Source: Candidatus Sedimenticola sp. (ex Thyasira tokunagai)
GTDB lineage: Bacteria; Pseudomonadota; Gammaproteobacteria; Chromatiales; Chromatiaceae
Reading direction: 5' to 3'
Assembly (NCBI GenBank): GCA_037318855.1
Contig: CP134874.1
Span: 3,100,598-3,164,597 of the forward strand
Length of the DNA stretch: 64,000 nt
In this document: piece after piece, positions 28,974-36,188 of the stretch
Layout of the letters: every line of letters begins with the position of its first letter
How positions within the stretch are numbered: the first letter of the stretch is position 1
Made by a program: the position numbers and the translations under genes
The notes under the pieces: model-generated
The model's input: only the letters and a program-made list of their open reading frames with translations
The model's database searches: none
What the model was told of the DNA's origin: nothing

Positions 28974-28979
28974 AAAGAC

Positions 28980-29591
28980 ATGGCCACGATTGGTGAACGA
29001 GTAAAGTATGCAATAGATCATATGGGCCGCAATGAGATATATGCGGCGCTCGAACATGCATGCAATGCCGTTGATGTAACGTCTCAACGCCGCTTCGAAT
29101 CTACGAAAAGTGGTCGAAAGATATTTAAAGACCTGATAGAGGAATATCACTGGCTTGTCGAGTTTATGTCGATTGGTGGCATCAACCTAGATGAAACAGT
29201 TTTCGAAAACTTCCCAATAACTGAAGCTGTAAAAAAACCTATTGAAAAGCCTAAATTCTATGACTTGATGTATCATGTCGTAAGGTGCGGATTGATTCAT
29301 AGCGATTCTCTGGAAAAAGGGTTTTCCTTTCATAAAGAAAATACGATTCTGTTAGCTGATAGAGAAATCACGTTCCCGGCTAGTGTCGTTTGGGGGTTGT
29401 TGGCGATCGTCGTTTTCTGTCCGGAAAATAGAGAGGAAGAAACTGCACCGGGATATTGGATTGGGTTTCACGAAAACAGGCTTGTAATAAACGATTTCTG
29501 GGGAAACGAAGATATAGCGAGGCATCTAGCTGGAAGGTACCCCATTCCAAGGGTCACTCTGAAGAATCTAAAATTTGATGAAGATGCCTAA
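28980..29591 (+). CDS. HEPN-like protein (cassette gene 2)
   Basis: 203 aa, no signal peptide. Mostly helical in appearance; ALEHACNAVDVTSQRRF near the N-terminus and YHVVRCGLIHSDSLEKG in the middle. RCGLIH matches the R-x4-H motif of HEPN RNases and related toxins. No Mn/Zn or kinase motif is seen. Function inferred only. Its stop codon forms part of the next attC core (GCCTAA), now separated from the rest of that site by the group II intron-like insert. Confidence 0.6.
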   Translation: MATIGERVKYAIDHMGRNEIYAALEHACNAVDVTSQRRFESTKSGRKIFKDLIEEYHWLVEFMSIGGINLDETVFENFPITEAVKKPIEKPKFYDLMYHVVRCGLIHSDSLEKGFSFHKENTILLADREITFPASVVWGLLAIVVFCPENREEETAPGYWIGFHENRLVINDFWGNEDIARHLAGRYPIPRVTLKNLKFDEDA

Positions 29592-30356
29592 TCGGGTAGC
29601 CAGGGGTCTTTAACCCCCAGCCCCCACAACACCCTGCATGCGGCTCCGCACAGGGCGTTTCCCAAAGATTCTTCAAAGCAAGCTGGCCGATTAGCTCCGG
29701 CTTACCCCAATGCTGGCTTCTGCTTTTGCGCCAACACTCCTTAACCCGGTCGGGCATGGAGAGGTTGAGCTGCACAGGCTTCTCACTGATCTCTAGGTTC
29801 AGGCCTTCACCCTATCCCACCCATTACGGTGAGCGTTTGGCTACTATGCCGTCTGCTGACTTCTGCTAAATCACTCCACCAGTTACCCAGTGAAGCGCTA
29901 TCGGTTTCCATCGGTTCGCTCTCCTTTGGTGATGGAGTCAAAGGAGCCAAGGCACTTGTATACCAGGGCCTCACTGGTTATCTGCCGATCGCCTGTTAAG
30001 CAGATCTCCCCAGATAAGAGCATGAACTTTTCCTGCACTGCTGCATCATTCACGGTGTTCGTTAGATCACGTGGCTTCGATGTCTTGTGCCATGTCGCCT
30101 CCAGCCTACGCCTCATATGATGTTCTTGTTCATCAGCTCGCAGTTTTGCGTCCGGCTTCCTTCAGACCGCCCCTCACGGGTTGGCCCTTGCCATTCGCTA
30201 GTAGTTATCATCTAATAGCTTTTAATTCGCTAAGGATGGTGACCTTCCTACAGAGGACTTTCACCTCATGAGTTCATGCCCATGCTGGGCGTACACAAGC
30301 AGCGCAACTCGGACTCCGGCGCTATCGCGCCTCCGCCGGTTCGCTGAGCGTTAAGG
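29586..30356 (+). repeat. attC recombination site 2, split by an insertion
   Basis: Left piece GCCTAA (29586-29591), right piece from 30296: CAAGCAGCGCAACTCGGACT to the R'-like GTTAAGG (30350-30356). Joined, they read GCCTAACAAGCAGCGCAACT, which is the sequence of attC 1 after its first two bases. The intervening 704 bp are the intron-like sequence. The R' core departs from consensus in its last base. Confidence 0.75.
29592..30295 (-). mobile_element. ORF-less group II intron (or close relative) inserted in attC 2
   Basis: Read on the minus strand, the 5' end is GTACGCCCAGCATGGGCATG followed by GGTGAAAGTCCTCTG, resembling the start of bacterial group II introns. The 3' end carries CCCTGTGCGGAGCCGCATGC and GGGGGCTGGGGGTTAAAGAC, then a CTACCCGAT terminus, resembling domains V and VI. 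The roughly 700 nt fit a ribozyme without a reverse transcriptase. Orientation is opposite to the cassette genes, as in known intron-attC insertions. Boundaries are certain to one or two bases only. Confidence 0.6.
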
Positions 30357-30400
30357 GATAAAAGGGATCACTTTGAACTACTGGAAGACAACTCCTATAA

Positions 30401-31897
30401 ATGTATAAGAAAACGAATTTAACCCAACGAAGCGCCATCTATCTTTCGCTCCTCTCCTCGATTACGCTTTCAAACGCCCATGCCAATGAACCGGACCTCC
30501 GAGACAATGCTGAAATGGGGCAGTGGTGCGTCAATGCCTCCACAACCCACTTTTCGCTGCTGGAGTTTGATGCTCGCTACGTGGTCGAGCACAACTTTCA
30601 CGTAGGCAATCCAGATGCTAAGTCAACAACCGTTGAACTGCTGCAGGATGGCAAATATATCGGTGCTCCGGGGATCGCAGGGCTGAAGGTTCGAAGCACC
30701 AGCTATCCCAATATCGAGGGGAAGCGGTTTGGCGTTCGCGCTGCTGCGAGCTACACTGATCCGATCTGCGGCAACTACCGCCTCGCCGGACTCGACAAGA
30801 GCAGGCTCAAGGGAACAGCCTTTGGTGGCGAGCTCCACATGGATTATGAGGAGCGCAACCATCCGCAGCCGCTGAATGTTGCACGCTTTGAAGAGCCCCA
30901 CTTTGTACGCTTGTGCATATCCACCCTGGGTAAAGGTGCAAAGGGTGGAGCAGTCGATGGCAAGCGCCCCCACATCCCCCACGTCGGCATCAAGGCCGAT
31001 AAAAAGTATCTCAAGGACCCAATCAGCAAGCGCGCCTTCAAACTTCGCGGCGGCTGTGTCGACTTTATCGCCTCGGGGGTCGTGGTCGAGCTTCTCTCGC
31101 AGTGGCCCTTTGATGTCAACGATCCGATTCCGGTCGTTCCCTATACGCTGCGTGGCACTATCCACTGGGCTCCTCTCGACAGTGTTCGCGATCGCATCGA
31201 TCTGGCCAGAACTCCCGACTTCAACAGGCCGGAAAAGTATGGCGAATTCAAGGACAGCTGGTCCAACGGCCTACGCGATCTGGTGGTTGTGCGCGACCTT
31301 CCCAAGAAGAGCAGCTACTCCTTCAGCGTCGCCGAATTTGACGAAAAGCCCTCACCCTATGCTGGCACTGCAAACATGGTGGTCGATGGCAGTCGCACGC
31401 TGCAACTCCACGAGGGCGGTGGCTACGTCGACACGGGTAAACGGTTCGAGATCGACAACAGCGGTCCGCGATATGGAACCTTTACACGATATGGCCTGGA
31501 TCGCAGCGCCTTCCGTTTGGTGACGGGGCAGGTCGAGGGCACACCAAAATTTGAGAATAACAATATTCCCTCTCACCTGGTTGCAGAGTACAAGAGAGAA
31601 CAGCTGACCCGCTTCTGTGTGAAGCTGGCCGACAGGCAGTCGTTGCCACCGCCGAACGACGCGCCGTATCCACAGCTCTTTCTCAACCTGTGGGCCATAC
31701 GCAACAACGATAACAGCACCGCCAGGCCGATTGCTGTGCCGGTTGGTAGCTGTGTCGACTCGGTAGGCTCACGATTCTATGCGGGTGTCGGCAGGAACGT
31801 ATTGTTCAATCAAAACATCATCTTCAAGACAGAGTTCTACTATCGTGGTCTCCAGTACAGCACTAACGAACAGAGAGAGAAAAATTCAACAAAATGA
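30401..31897 (+). CDS. exported protein of unknown function (cassette gene 3a)
   Basis: 498 aa with an N-terminal signal peptide (hydrophobic residues 13-24, likely cleavage after AHA). The mature protein contains Cys pairs that could form disulfides (CVNAS, CGNYR, LCIST, GGCVDF, FCVKL, GSCVD), consistent with the periplasm. No known domain recognised; blocks with VVEHNFHVGN and FSVAEFDEKP suggest repeated beta domains. The ATGA overlap with the next gene indicates they work together. GC content is close to the chromosome and unlike cassettes 1 and 2. Confidence 0.7.
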   Translation: MYKKTNLTQRSAIYLSLLSSITLSNAHANEPDLRDNAEMGQWCVNASTTHFSLLEFDARYVVEHNFHVGNPDAKSTTVELLQDGKYIGAPGIAGLKVRSTSYPNIEGKRFGVRAAASYTDPICGNYRLAGLDKSRLKGTAFGGELHMDYEERNHPQPLNVARFEEPHFVRLCISTLGKGAKGGAVDGKRPHIPHVGIKADKKYLKDPISKRAFKLRGGCVDFIASGVVVELLSQWPFDVNDPIPVVPYTLRGTIHWAPLDSVRDRIDLARTPDFNRPEKYGEFKDSWSNGLRDLVVVRDLPKKSSYSFSVAEFDEKPSPYAGTANMVVDGSRTLQLHEGGGYVDTGKRFEIDNSGPRYGTFTRYGLDRSAFRLVTGQVEGTPKFENNNIPSHLVAEYKREQLTRFCVKLADRQSLPPPNDAPYPQLFLNLWAIRNNDNSTARPIAVPVGSCVDSVGSRFYAGVGRNVLFNQNIIFKTEFYYRGLQYSTNEQREKNSTK

Positions 31898-33030
31898 GCA
31901 TTAATACACAGCAAAAAATCCTTTCTGGTGCTTTCGGCCCACTGTTTAAGGGAGTACTACTATCTGGCCTGTTGGCGCTAGCCGGTTGCTCCTCGTTAGA
32001 GATCAAGGTCGTTGAAGATGTCAGCCAGGCTCGGGATGGTGGCTCCTGCCACTTTAGCGGTTTGCAGAAAGAGCTAAACAGCAGCGGCAAGCTGCACGTT
32101 GTGGCGGTGCACGGTATGGGACATCACAACCCCAACTGGTCGTGCGATATGCGGCAAAATATTTTTAAGGCCGTCGGCCTAACTAGCCCTGCCGACTCAT
32201 TAATTTGCAAAACCGATGATAACCGCAAACAAACTTCTGGAATGGGGGCCATATCCCTGGAGCTTGCATACCTCTCCGGCACCACCGAGAGGGCCAGGTT
32301 TTACGAGCTCAGTTATTCCGATATCACTCTCACCCACAAGAAGGCGCTCAACTATGACAGCGGGTACGACAGATATCGAGTAAAGGTACCGCAGTGCCTC
32401 AAGACAGGGTGTAAGGGAGTCGGAGGTTTAATGAATGACAATATCAGTGACGCCTTTATCTACCTCGGTGCGGCGAACAGCGAGGTTCAACAGTCGATGG
32501 CCGAAGCACTCACTTACATCAGCAACAGGGTTGGCGAGAACGATCACGTTATATTTATCGCCGAGAGCCTCGGTAGCCGAGTTACCTTCGACACCCTGCT
32601 CGGCAAGGGCGTCATACGAAGCGAGGCAGAGGCGAACAAGCTGATAGAGAAAAGCTCACAGCTCTGGCTACTCTCCAACCAGCTACCACTACTTCAGCTG
32701 GGTAAAAAGGAGAAGCGTTCTTCCCTGGAGCGCTTAATCGACAAGAGGTACGAAATTGACACTGCAAGAGGCCAGCAGGGCAGAGGCGTCGAAAAACCGC
32801 TGCAGGTGGTTGCCTTTAGCGATCCCAACGATCTGCTGACATATCCCATCAGCCGCAATCTGGCCCAGCAGCACAAGAACGCAAGGTTCTATAACGCCCT
32901 TATTAACAACAACAAATACGCCTACTTTGGCGTTGTCAATCCGCTTAAGGCCCATGTCGGCTACAGAACCAATGGGAAAGTGATGGATGCAATCGCCAGT
33001 GGAGCCAGCTGCTCAGAAGGAGAGAAGTGA
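31894..33030 (+). CDS. lipoprotein alpha/beta hydrolase (cassette gene 3b)
   Basis: 378 aa. Signal peptide with lipobox LAGC (about residue 32). VVAVHGMGHHNP is an oxyanion-hole type HG motif; FIAESLGSR gives a nucleophile Ser in A-E-S-L-G, and a candidate acid and His lie in FSDPNDLLTYP and AHVGYR. It is therefore probably a membrane-anchored serine hydrolase or esterase. It overlaps the exported protein gene by 4 bp (ATGA). The substrate is unknown. Confidence 0.7.
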   Translation: MSINTQQKILSGAFGPLFKGVLLSGLLALAGCSSLEIKVVEDVSQARDGGSCHFSGLQKELNSSGKLHVVAVHGMGHHNPNWSCDMRQNIFKAVGLTSPADSLICKTDDNRKQTSGMGAISLELAYLSGTTERARFYELSYSDITLTHKKALNYDSGYDRYRVKVPQCLKTGCKGVGGLMNDNISDAFIYLGAANSEVQQSMAEALTYISNRVGENDHVIFIAESLGSRVTFDTLLGKGVIRSEAEANKLIEKSSQLWLLSNQLPLLQLGKKEKRSSLERLIDKRYEIDTARGQQGRGVEKPLQVVAFSDPNDLLTYPISRNLAQQHKNARFYNALINNNKYAYFGVVNPLKAHVGYRTNGKVMDAIASGASCSEGEK

Positions 33031-33118
33031 CGCAAGATAATTGAAAGATGGATAAGAGGGTGCCTGTGATATTTTTGAGGGAAATCCAGGTGGCTCAAAT
33101 AGCTGCTAGCAAGCATGC

Positions 33119-33208
33119 TTCTAACAAGCCGGTCAAGTTTGCTCCGGGCCTTCGGCCCTGCGCGGGACGCCTGGCTTCGCCAGCCGCCCCTTACCGTGAA
33201 CGTTATGC
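33119..33208 (+). repeat. attC recombination site 3
   Basis: 90 bp. TTCTAAC (33119-33125, first base off consensus) and GTTATGC (33202-33208, one base off) are the outer cores. Inside, CGGGCC-TTC-GGCCC-TG and GGCTTCGCC stems form the folded site. It begins 88 bp after the hydrolase gene and closes the two-gene cassette. Confidence 0.7.
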
Positions 33209-33258
33209 TTGAAAAGACGTACGGCATGGCGTACGCTTATGCTAAGGAGGGCTGAAAC

Positions 33259-33501
33259 ATGACTATTCTCAATGCCACAGATGCCCGGTCAAAGCTATAC
33301 AGCTTGATCGATGAGGCTACAAATACACATCAACCCATTGTTATTACGGGTAAAAGAGGAAATGCCGTTCTTGTCTCTGAGGAAGACTGGAATGCTATTG
33401 CCGAATCTTTACACCTGCTCTCAATTCCCAGAATGAGGGAATCAATCAAAGAGGGTATGGAAACGCCTGTATCTGAATGCAGTTCGGAGCTTGATTGGTG
33501 A
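33259..33501 (+). CDS. type II antitoxin, Phd/YefM family
   Basis: 80 aa. MTILNATDARSKLYSLIDEA and PIVITGKRGNAVLVSEEDWN are the typical YefM/Phd N-terminal DNA-binding fold; the acidic C-terminus would wrap the toxin. A very strong ribosome-binding site AAGGAGG precedes ATG 33259. It overlaps the toxin gene (GTGA). Such pairs usually repress their own promoter. Confidence 0.88.
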   Translation: MTILNATDARSKLYSLIDEATNTHQPIVITGKRGNAVLVSEEDWNAIAESLHLLSIPRMRESIKEGMETPVSECSSELDW

Positions 33502-33761
33502 GCTGGCGTCTTGTCTATACAAAACAAGCGCAAAAAGATGCAAAAAAATTAGCTGCATCTGGCTTGAAAAAGAAAGCTCAAACTTTACTCAAGTTATTAG
33601 AAGAAAATCCCTATCAAAACCCTCCGCCATACGAAAAGTTGGTTGGCGATTTATCAGGGGCATATTCTAGGCGTATCAACATACTGCACCGCATCGTTTA
33701 TCAGGTGCTAGAAGAAGAACATATCATCAAGGTGTTGCGCCTTTGGACGCACTATGGATAA
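33498..33761 (+). CDS. type II toxin, YoeB/Txe family mRNA endonuclease
   Basis: 87 aa: WRLVYTKQAQKDAKKLAASG, NPYQNPPPYEKLVGDLSGAYSRRIN and RIVYQVLEEEHIIKVLRLWTHYG are YoeB features, including the C-terminal His-Tyr. It cleaves mRNA in the ribosomal A site in known members. GTG 33498 overlaps the antitoxin stop; an in-frame TTG at 33495 is also possible. The attC begins one base after the stop. Confidence 0.88.
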   Translation: MSWRLVYTKQAQKDAKKLAASGLKKKAQTLLKLLEENPYQNPPPYEKLVGDLSGAYSRRINILHRIVYQVLEEEHIIKVLRLWTHYG

Positions 33762-33833
33762 GCATAACAAGCGACTGTGGTGTCAAACCCCAGCTTCGCT
33801 CTGGTTTTTCCCCCGGTGTTTGCGGCGTTAAGC
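33762..33833 (+). repeat. attC recombination site 4
   Basis: 72 bp with GCATAAC (33762-33768) and GTTAAGC (33827-33833). The internal ACCCCAGC-TTC-GCTCTGGT palindrome fits the family. It closes the toxin-antitoxin cassette and is the last site seen. Confidence 0.75.
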
Positions 33834-33839
33834 GCCCGA

Positions 33840-33865
33840 GTTACCCACAATTAGTAGACACCTTG
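33840..33865 (-). mobile_element. solitary IS end
   Basis: ACCCACAATTAGTAGACACC is the near-inverse of the IS end at 28397-28413 (GTGTCTACTTTTTGTGGG). No transposase adjoins it. A second short piece, CAAATTGGGGTCAGAGTAGA (33901), looks like another IS border. It marks the right border of the cassette region. Confidence 0.5.
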
Positions 33866-33993
33866 TATAGTTATATTTATCTATATGGAGGTGCTCAAGA
33901 CAAATTGGGGTCAGAGTAGAATGGCATTAAGTTAAGCCTCTTTAGCACGATATTTGTTGCGGTGTGTGAGTGACAGACTGATTTCGGGAGCAC

Positions 33994-34599
33994 ATGAAAA
34001 TCAAATACATTTGGGGATTAATCTACATAGCCGTATTGATCTGGTCAGGCCTGAATCCAAAGGACCAATTCACTTGGTTCCTTGAGGTTGTTCCGGCATT
34101 GATTGGTGGCGTACTGCTTGTTGCCACCTATAACTCGTTTCGCCTGACCTCTCTGCTTTACATTTTCATTCTAATTCACTGTGTAATTCTTATGGTTGGC
34201 GGGCACTATACCTACGCAGAAGTACCCCTCTTCGATACCCTTGGAGAGATTTTTGGGGCCGAACGTAACAATTACGATAAGCTCGGCCACTTTGCACAAG
34301 GTTTTGTACCGGCCCTGTTGGCAAGGGAGATCCTGATACGCAAAAACGTGGTGAATGGTCGTATATGGCTCAACCTTTTTATTGTTTCTATCTGTCTGGC
34401 GTTTAGCGCACTCTATGAGTTGATCGAATGGTGGGTGGCTATAGCAACGGGTGAAAATGCTGAAGCCTTCCTCGGTACCCAGGGCTATGTATGGGATACC
34501 CAGTCGGATATGGCACTGGCATTGTTAGGCGCAATTACTTTAATAGTGCTTCTATCCAGGCGCCATGACCTGGAACTCAAAAAAGTGATGGCTAACTAA
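33994..34599 (+). CDS. DUF2238 family membrane protein
   Basis: 201 aa with about six transmembrane helices. YDKLGHFAQGFVPALLAREIL and LYELIEWWVAIATGE...FLGTQGYVWDTQSDM are the conserved core of DUF2238/YjdF proteins, with a possible metal-binding set of His, Glu and Asp. Function unknown. GGGAG precedes ATG 33994. It stands alone after the cassette region. Confidence 0.82.
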   Translation: MKIKYIWGLIYIAVLIWSGLNPKDQFTWFLEVVPALIGGVLLVATYNSFRLTSLLYIFILIHCVILMVGGHYTYAEVPLFDTLGEIFGAERNNYDKLGHFAQGFVPALLAREILIRKNVVNGRIWLNLFIVSICLAFSALYELIEWWVAIATGENAEAFLGTQGYVWDTQSDMALALLGAITLIVLLSRRHDLELKKVMAN

Positions 34600-34603
34600 A
34601 GTA

Positions 34604-34777
34604 ACTCAAGTTTCGGAGTTCATTAGCCCCCTCTCCCTCAGGGAGAGGGTTTGGGTGAGGGGAGTTGAAAAGCTAACGCTTTGATTCTTCTAATTTCCCT
34701 CATCCTGGCCTTCTCCCTGAGGGATAAGGGACGGTCTATCCAAGCCTTTTACGTCATTTGAACTCCGAAACTTGAGT
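34604..34777. repeat. 174-bp inverted-repeat element
   Basis: Perfect 19-nt ends ACTCAAGTTTCGGAGTTCA at 34604-34622 and its inverse at 34759-34777. Inside are two oppositely oriented CCCTCTCCCTCAGGGAGAGGG-like repeats, so nearly the whole unit can fold on itself. It starts just after the DUF2238 stop. Non-coding. Confidence 0.75.
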
Positions 34778-34821
34778 AAAGTAATTAGCCTTTATAAAAA
34801 ACAATAACGTGATAGTAGAAG

Positions 34822-34866
34822 GCAAAACGCAAACACCCCGCCATGGGCGGGGTGTTTGCGTTTTGC
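34822..34866. terminator. perfect 21-bp palindrome, 3-nt loop
   Basis: Arms at 34822-34842 and 34846-34866 (beginning GCAAAACGCAAACACCCCGC) are exact inverses around ATG. The GC-rich core with A/T-rich flanks is terminator-like in both directions and would insulate the DUF2238 gene from the sulfur-globule gene. Confidence 0.6.
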
Positions 34867-34949
34867 AGGCGACACTGGGGGATGCCGCTGTTTACAATCA
34901 CCTGAGCAATTGATAGCAAAGGAACCGGGGGGTCACATCGTCATCCCCC

Positions 34950-34983
34950 ACCCTGCTCTATCCAGGTTTGGATAGAACAGGGT
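34950..34983. terminator. hairpin downstream of the sulfur-globule gene
   Basis: ACCCTGCTCTATCCA and TGGATAGAACAGGGT pair with one mismatch around a 4-nt loop, 28 bp past the stop codon. There is no strong T-run, so it may stabilise the 3' end of an abundant message rather than terminate it. Confidence 0.5.
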
Positions 34984-35010
34984 TCCCTTTACCGCTCTTA
35001 TCAGGCTTAA

Positions 35011-35433
35011 TTACTTTGCTGCTTCGGGTGTAGCAGGAGCCACTGGAGCGGCAGGTGCTGCATAGTAAGGCGCATAGCCGTAGTAAGGGGCGTTATGGCC
35101 ATAGCCATTGCCGGCGGCATTGACATTGGAACGGGCGTTACCAGAGAAACCCATGTTGAACGCCATGTCGCCACTGCCCTGGCCGTTACCGCTACCAAAA
35201 CCGTTACTGTTGTAGCCGTTGCCGTAGTATGGATTGTTGCGGCCGTAACCATTGCCGTAGGCGTCGCCCTGGACATTGGAGCGTGCGTTGCCGGAGAAGC
35301 CCATGTTGAAATCCATGTCGCCGTTGCCTTCGCCGTAACCATTTCCGTTGCCGTTACCATTGTTCCAGCCCCAGAAAGCGTTTGCAGAAGTACTGGCAGC
35401 AACCAAAGCAGCAATAAGGATGATCTTTTTCAT
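35011..35433 (-). CDS. sgpB: sulfur globule protein
   Basis: 140 aa: signal peptide MKKIILIAALVAASTSANA, then a mature protein made mostly of Gly, Asn, Tyr and Ala. DMDFNMGFSGNARSNV is repeated later as DMAFNMGFSGNARSNV, and the C-terminus has Tyr/Pro/Ala runs. This is the composition and layout of the envelope proteins of periplasmic sulfur globules in Chromatium-type sulfur oxidisers. ATG 35433 has GGAGAATATT before it. The letter suffix is a guess; the family assignment is firmer. Confidence 0.8.
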   Translation of the reverse strand: MKKIILIAALVAASTSANAFWGWNNGNGNGNGYGEGNGDMDFNMGFSGNARSNVQGDAYGNGYGRNNPYYGNGYNSNGFGSGNGQGSGDMAFNMGFSGNARSNVNAAGNGYGHNAPYYGYAPYYAAPAAPVAPATPEAAK

Positions 35434-35572
35434 AATATTCTCCAAAAAGAATTTAGTCTGTTAGTGTGTTGTCTAGGCGTACTGCTTTGTGCCCGTCATT
35501 GGAGAAGTAGTATATTAGAATATATTAATATGTCAATACTTATTTATGCCTCTATAAAGGACAGTAGAAACA

Positions 35573-36157
35573 ATGCCTCGCGATATTAAAGAGCTGATTG
35601 AACAGATTCAGTTGCTGGAAGAGGAGTTGGAGCAGCGCTTCGACGGCTTGCGCCAACAGTTTCACTACTCTTTTAAAGGGCGGCGTGTCCGCTTTGAGAA
35701 TGAAGTCAGGCGGTTACACCGGGAATACCGCATTGGAGTATTGAAGTACCTGCGTCGCGCCCGGCCGATGAACGTGATCACCGCACCGGTGATCTACAGC
35801 ATGATCGTCCCTATTGCGATCTTTGATGTCGCTATTACCCTCTATCAGCACATCTGTTTCCGCGCCTATGGCGTACCCCGTGTGTTGCGCCGTGATCATA
35901 TGGCAATAGACCGCCATCAGTTGGCCTACCTTAATGCTATTGAGAAGGTGAATTGTATCTACTGTGGTTATGGCAATGGGGTGATCAGCTACTCGCGGGA
36001 GATCCTCTCCCGCACCGAGCAGTACTGGTGCCCGATCAAGCATGCCCGCCGGGTACACGGCCACCACAGCCGTTATGGAGAGTTTTTTGACTATGGTGAC
36101 CCGGAAGCGTTTCAGCAGGGGCGCCAGGAGAAACGGAAAGAGCTGACTGTTGATTAG
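35573..36157 (+). CDS. conserved membrane-associated protein, unknown
   Basis: 194 aa. Charged helical N-terminus (residues 1-60, coiled-coil-like), one hydrophobic segment (about 68-92, NVITAPVIYSMIVPIAIFDV), then a Cys/His-rich part: VNCIYCGYGNG and YWCPIKHARRVHGHHSRYG, which could bind metal. No known function. It is divergent from the sulfur-globule gene, 140 bp away, so their promoters share that AT-rich gap. Confidence 0.6.
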   Translation: MPRDIKELIEQIQLLEEELEQRFDGLRQQFHYSFKGRRVRFENEVRRLHREYRIGVLKYLRRARPMNVITAPVIYSMIVPIAIFDVAITLYQHICFRAYGVPRVLRRDHMAIDRHQLAYLNAIEKVNCIYCGYGNGVISYSREILSRTEQYWCPIKHARRVHGHHSRYGEFFDYGDPEAFQQGRQEKRKELTVD

Positions 36158-36188
36158 CCGCTAATAATCACTGTTGAGAGTTGCTCGT

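Noticed and set aside
29554..29775. 73-codon minus-strand frame after the HEPN-like gene
   Set aside because: It lies in the 3' part of the intron-like element; such frames (for example WGKPELIGQLALKNLW) appear by translation of its RNA domains.
29890..30271. Plus- and minus-strand frames in the middle of the same insert
   Set aside because: They are translations of the intron-like sequence with no start context and no protein features.
35007..35414. Overlapping Thr/Ala-rich frame opposite to the sulfur-globule gene's frame
   Set aside because: Product of the repetitive GGN/AAN codons of the real gene read in another phase.
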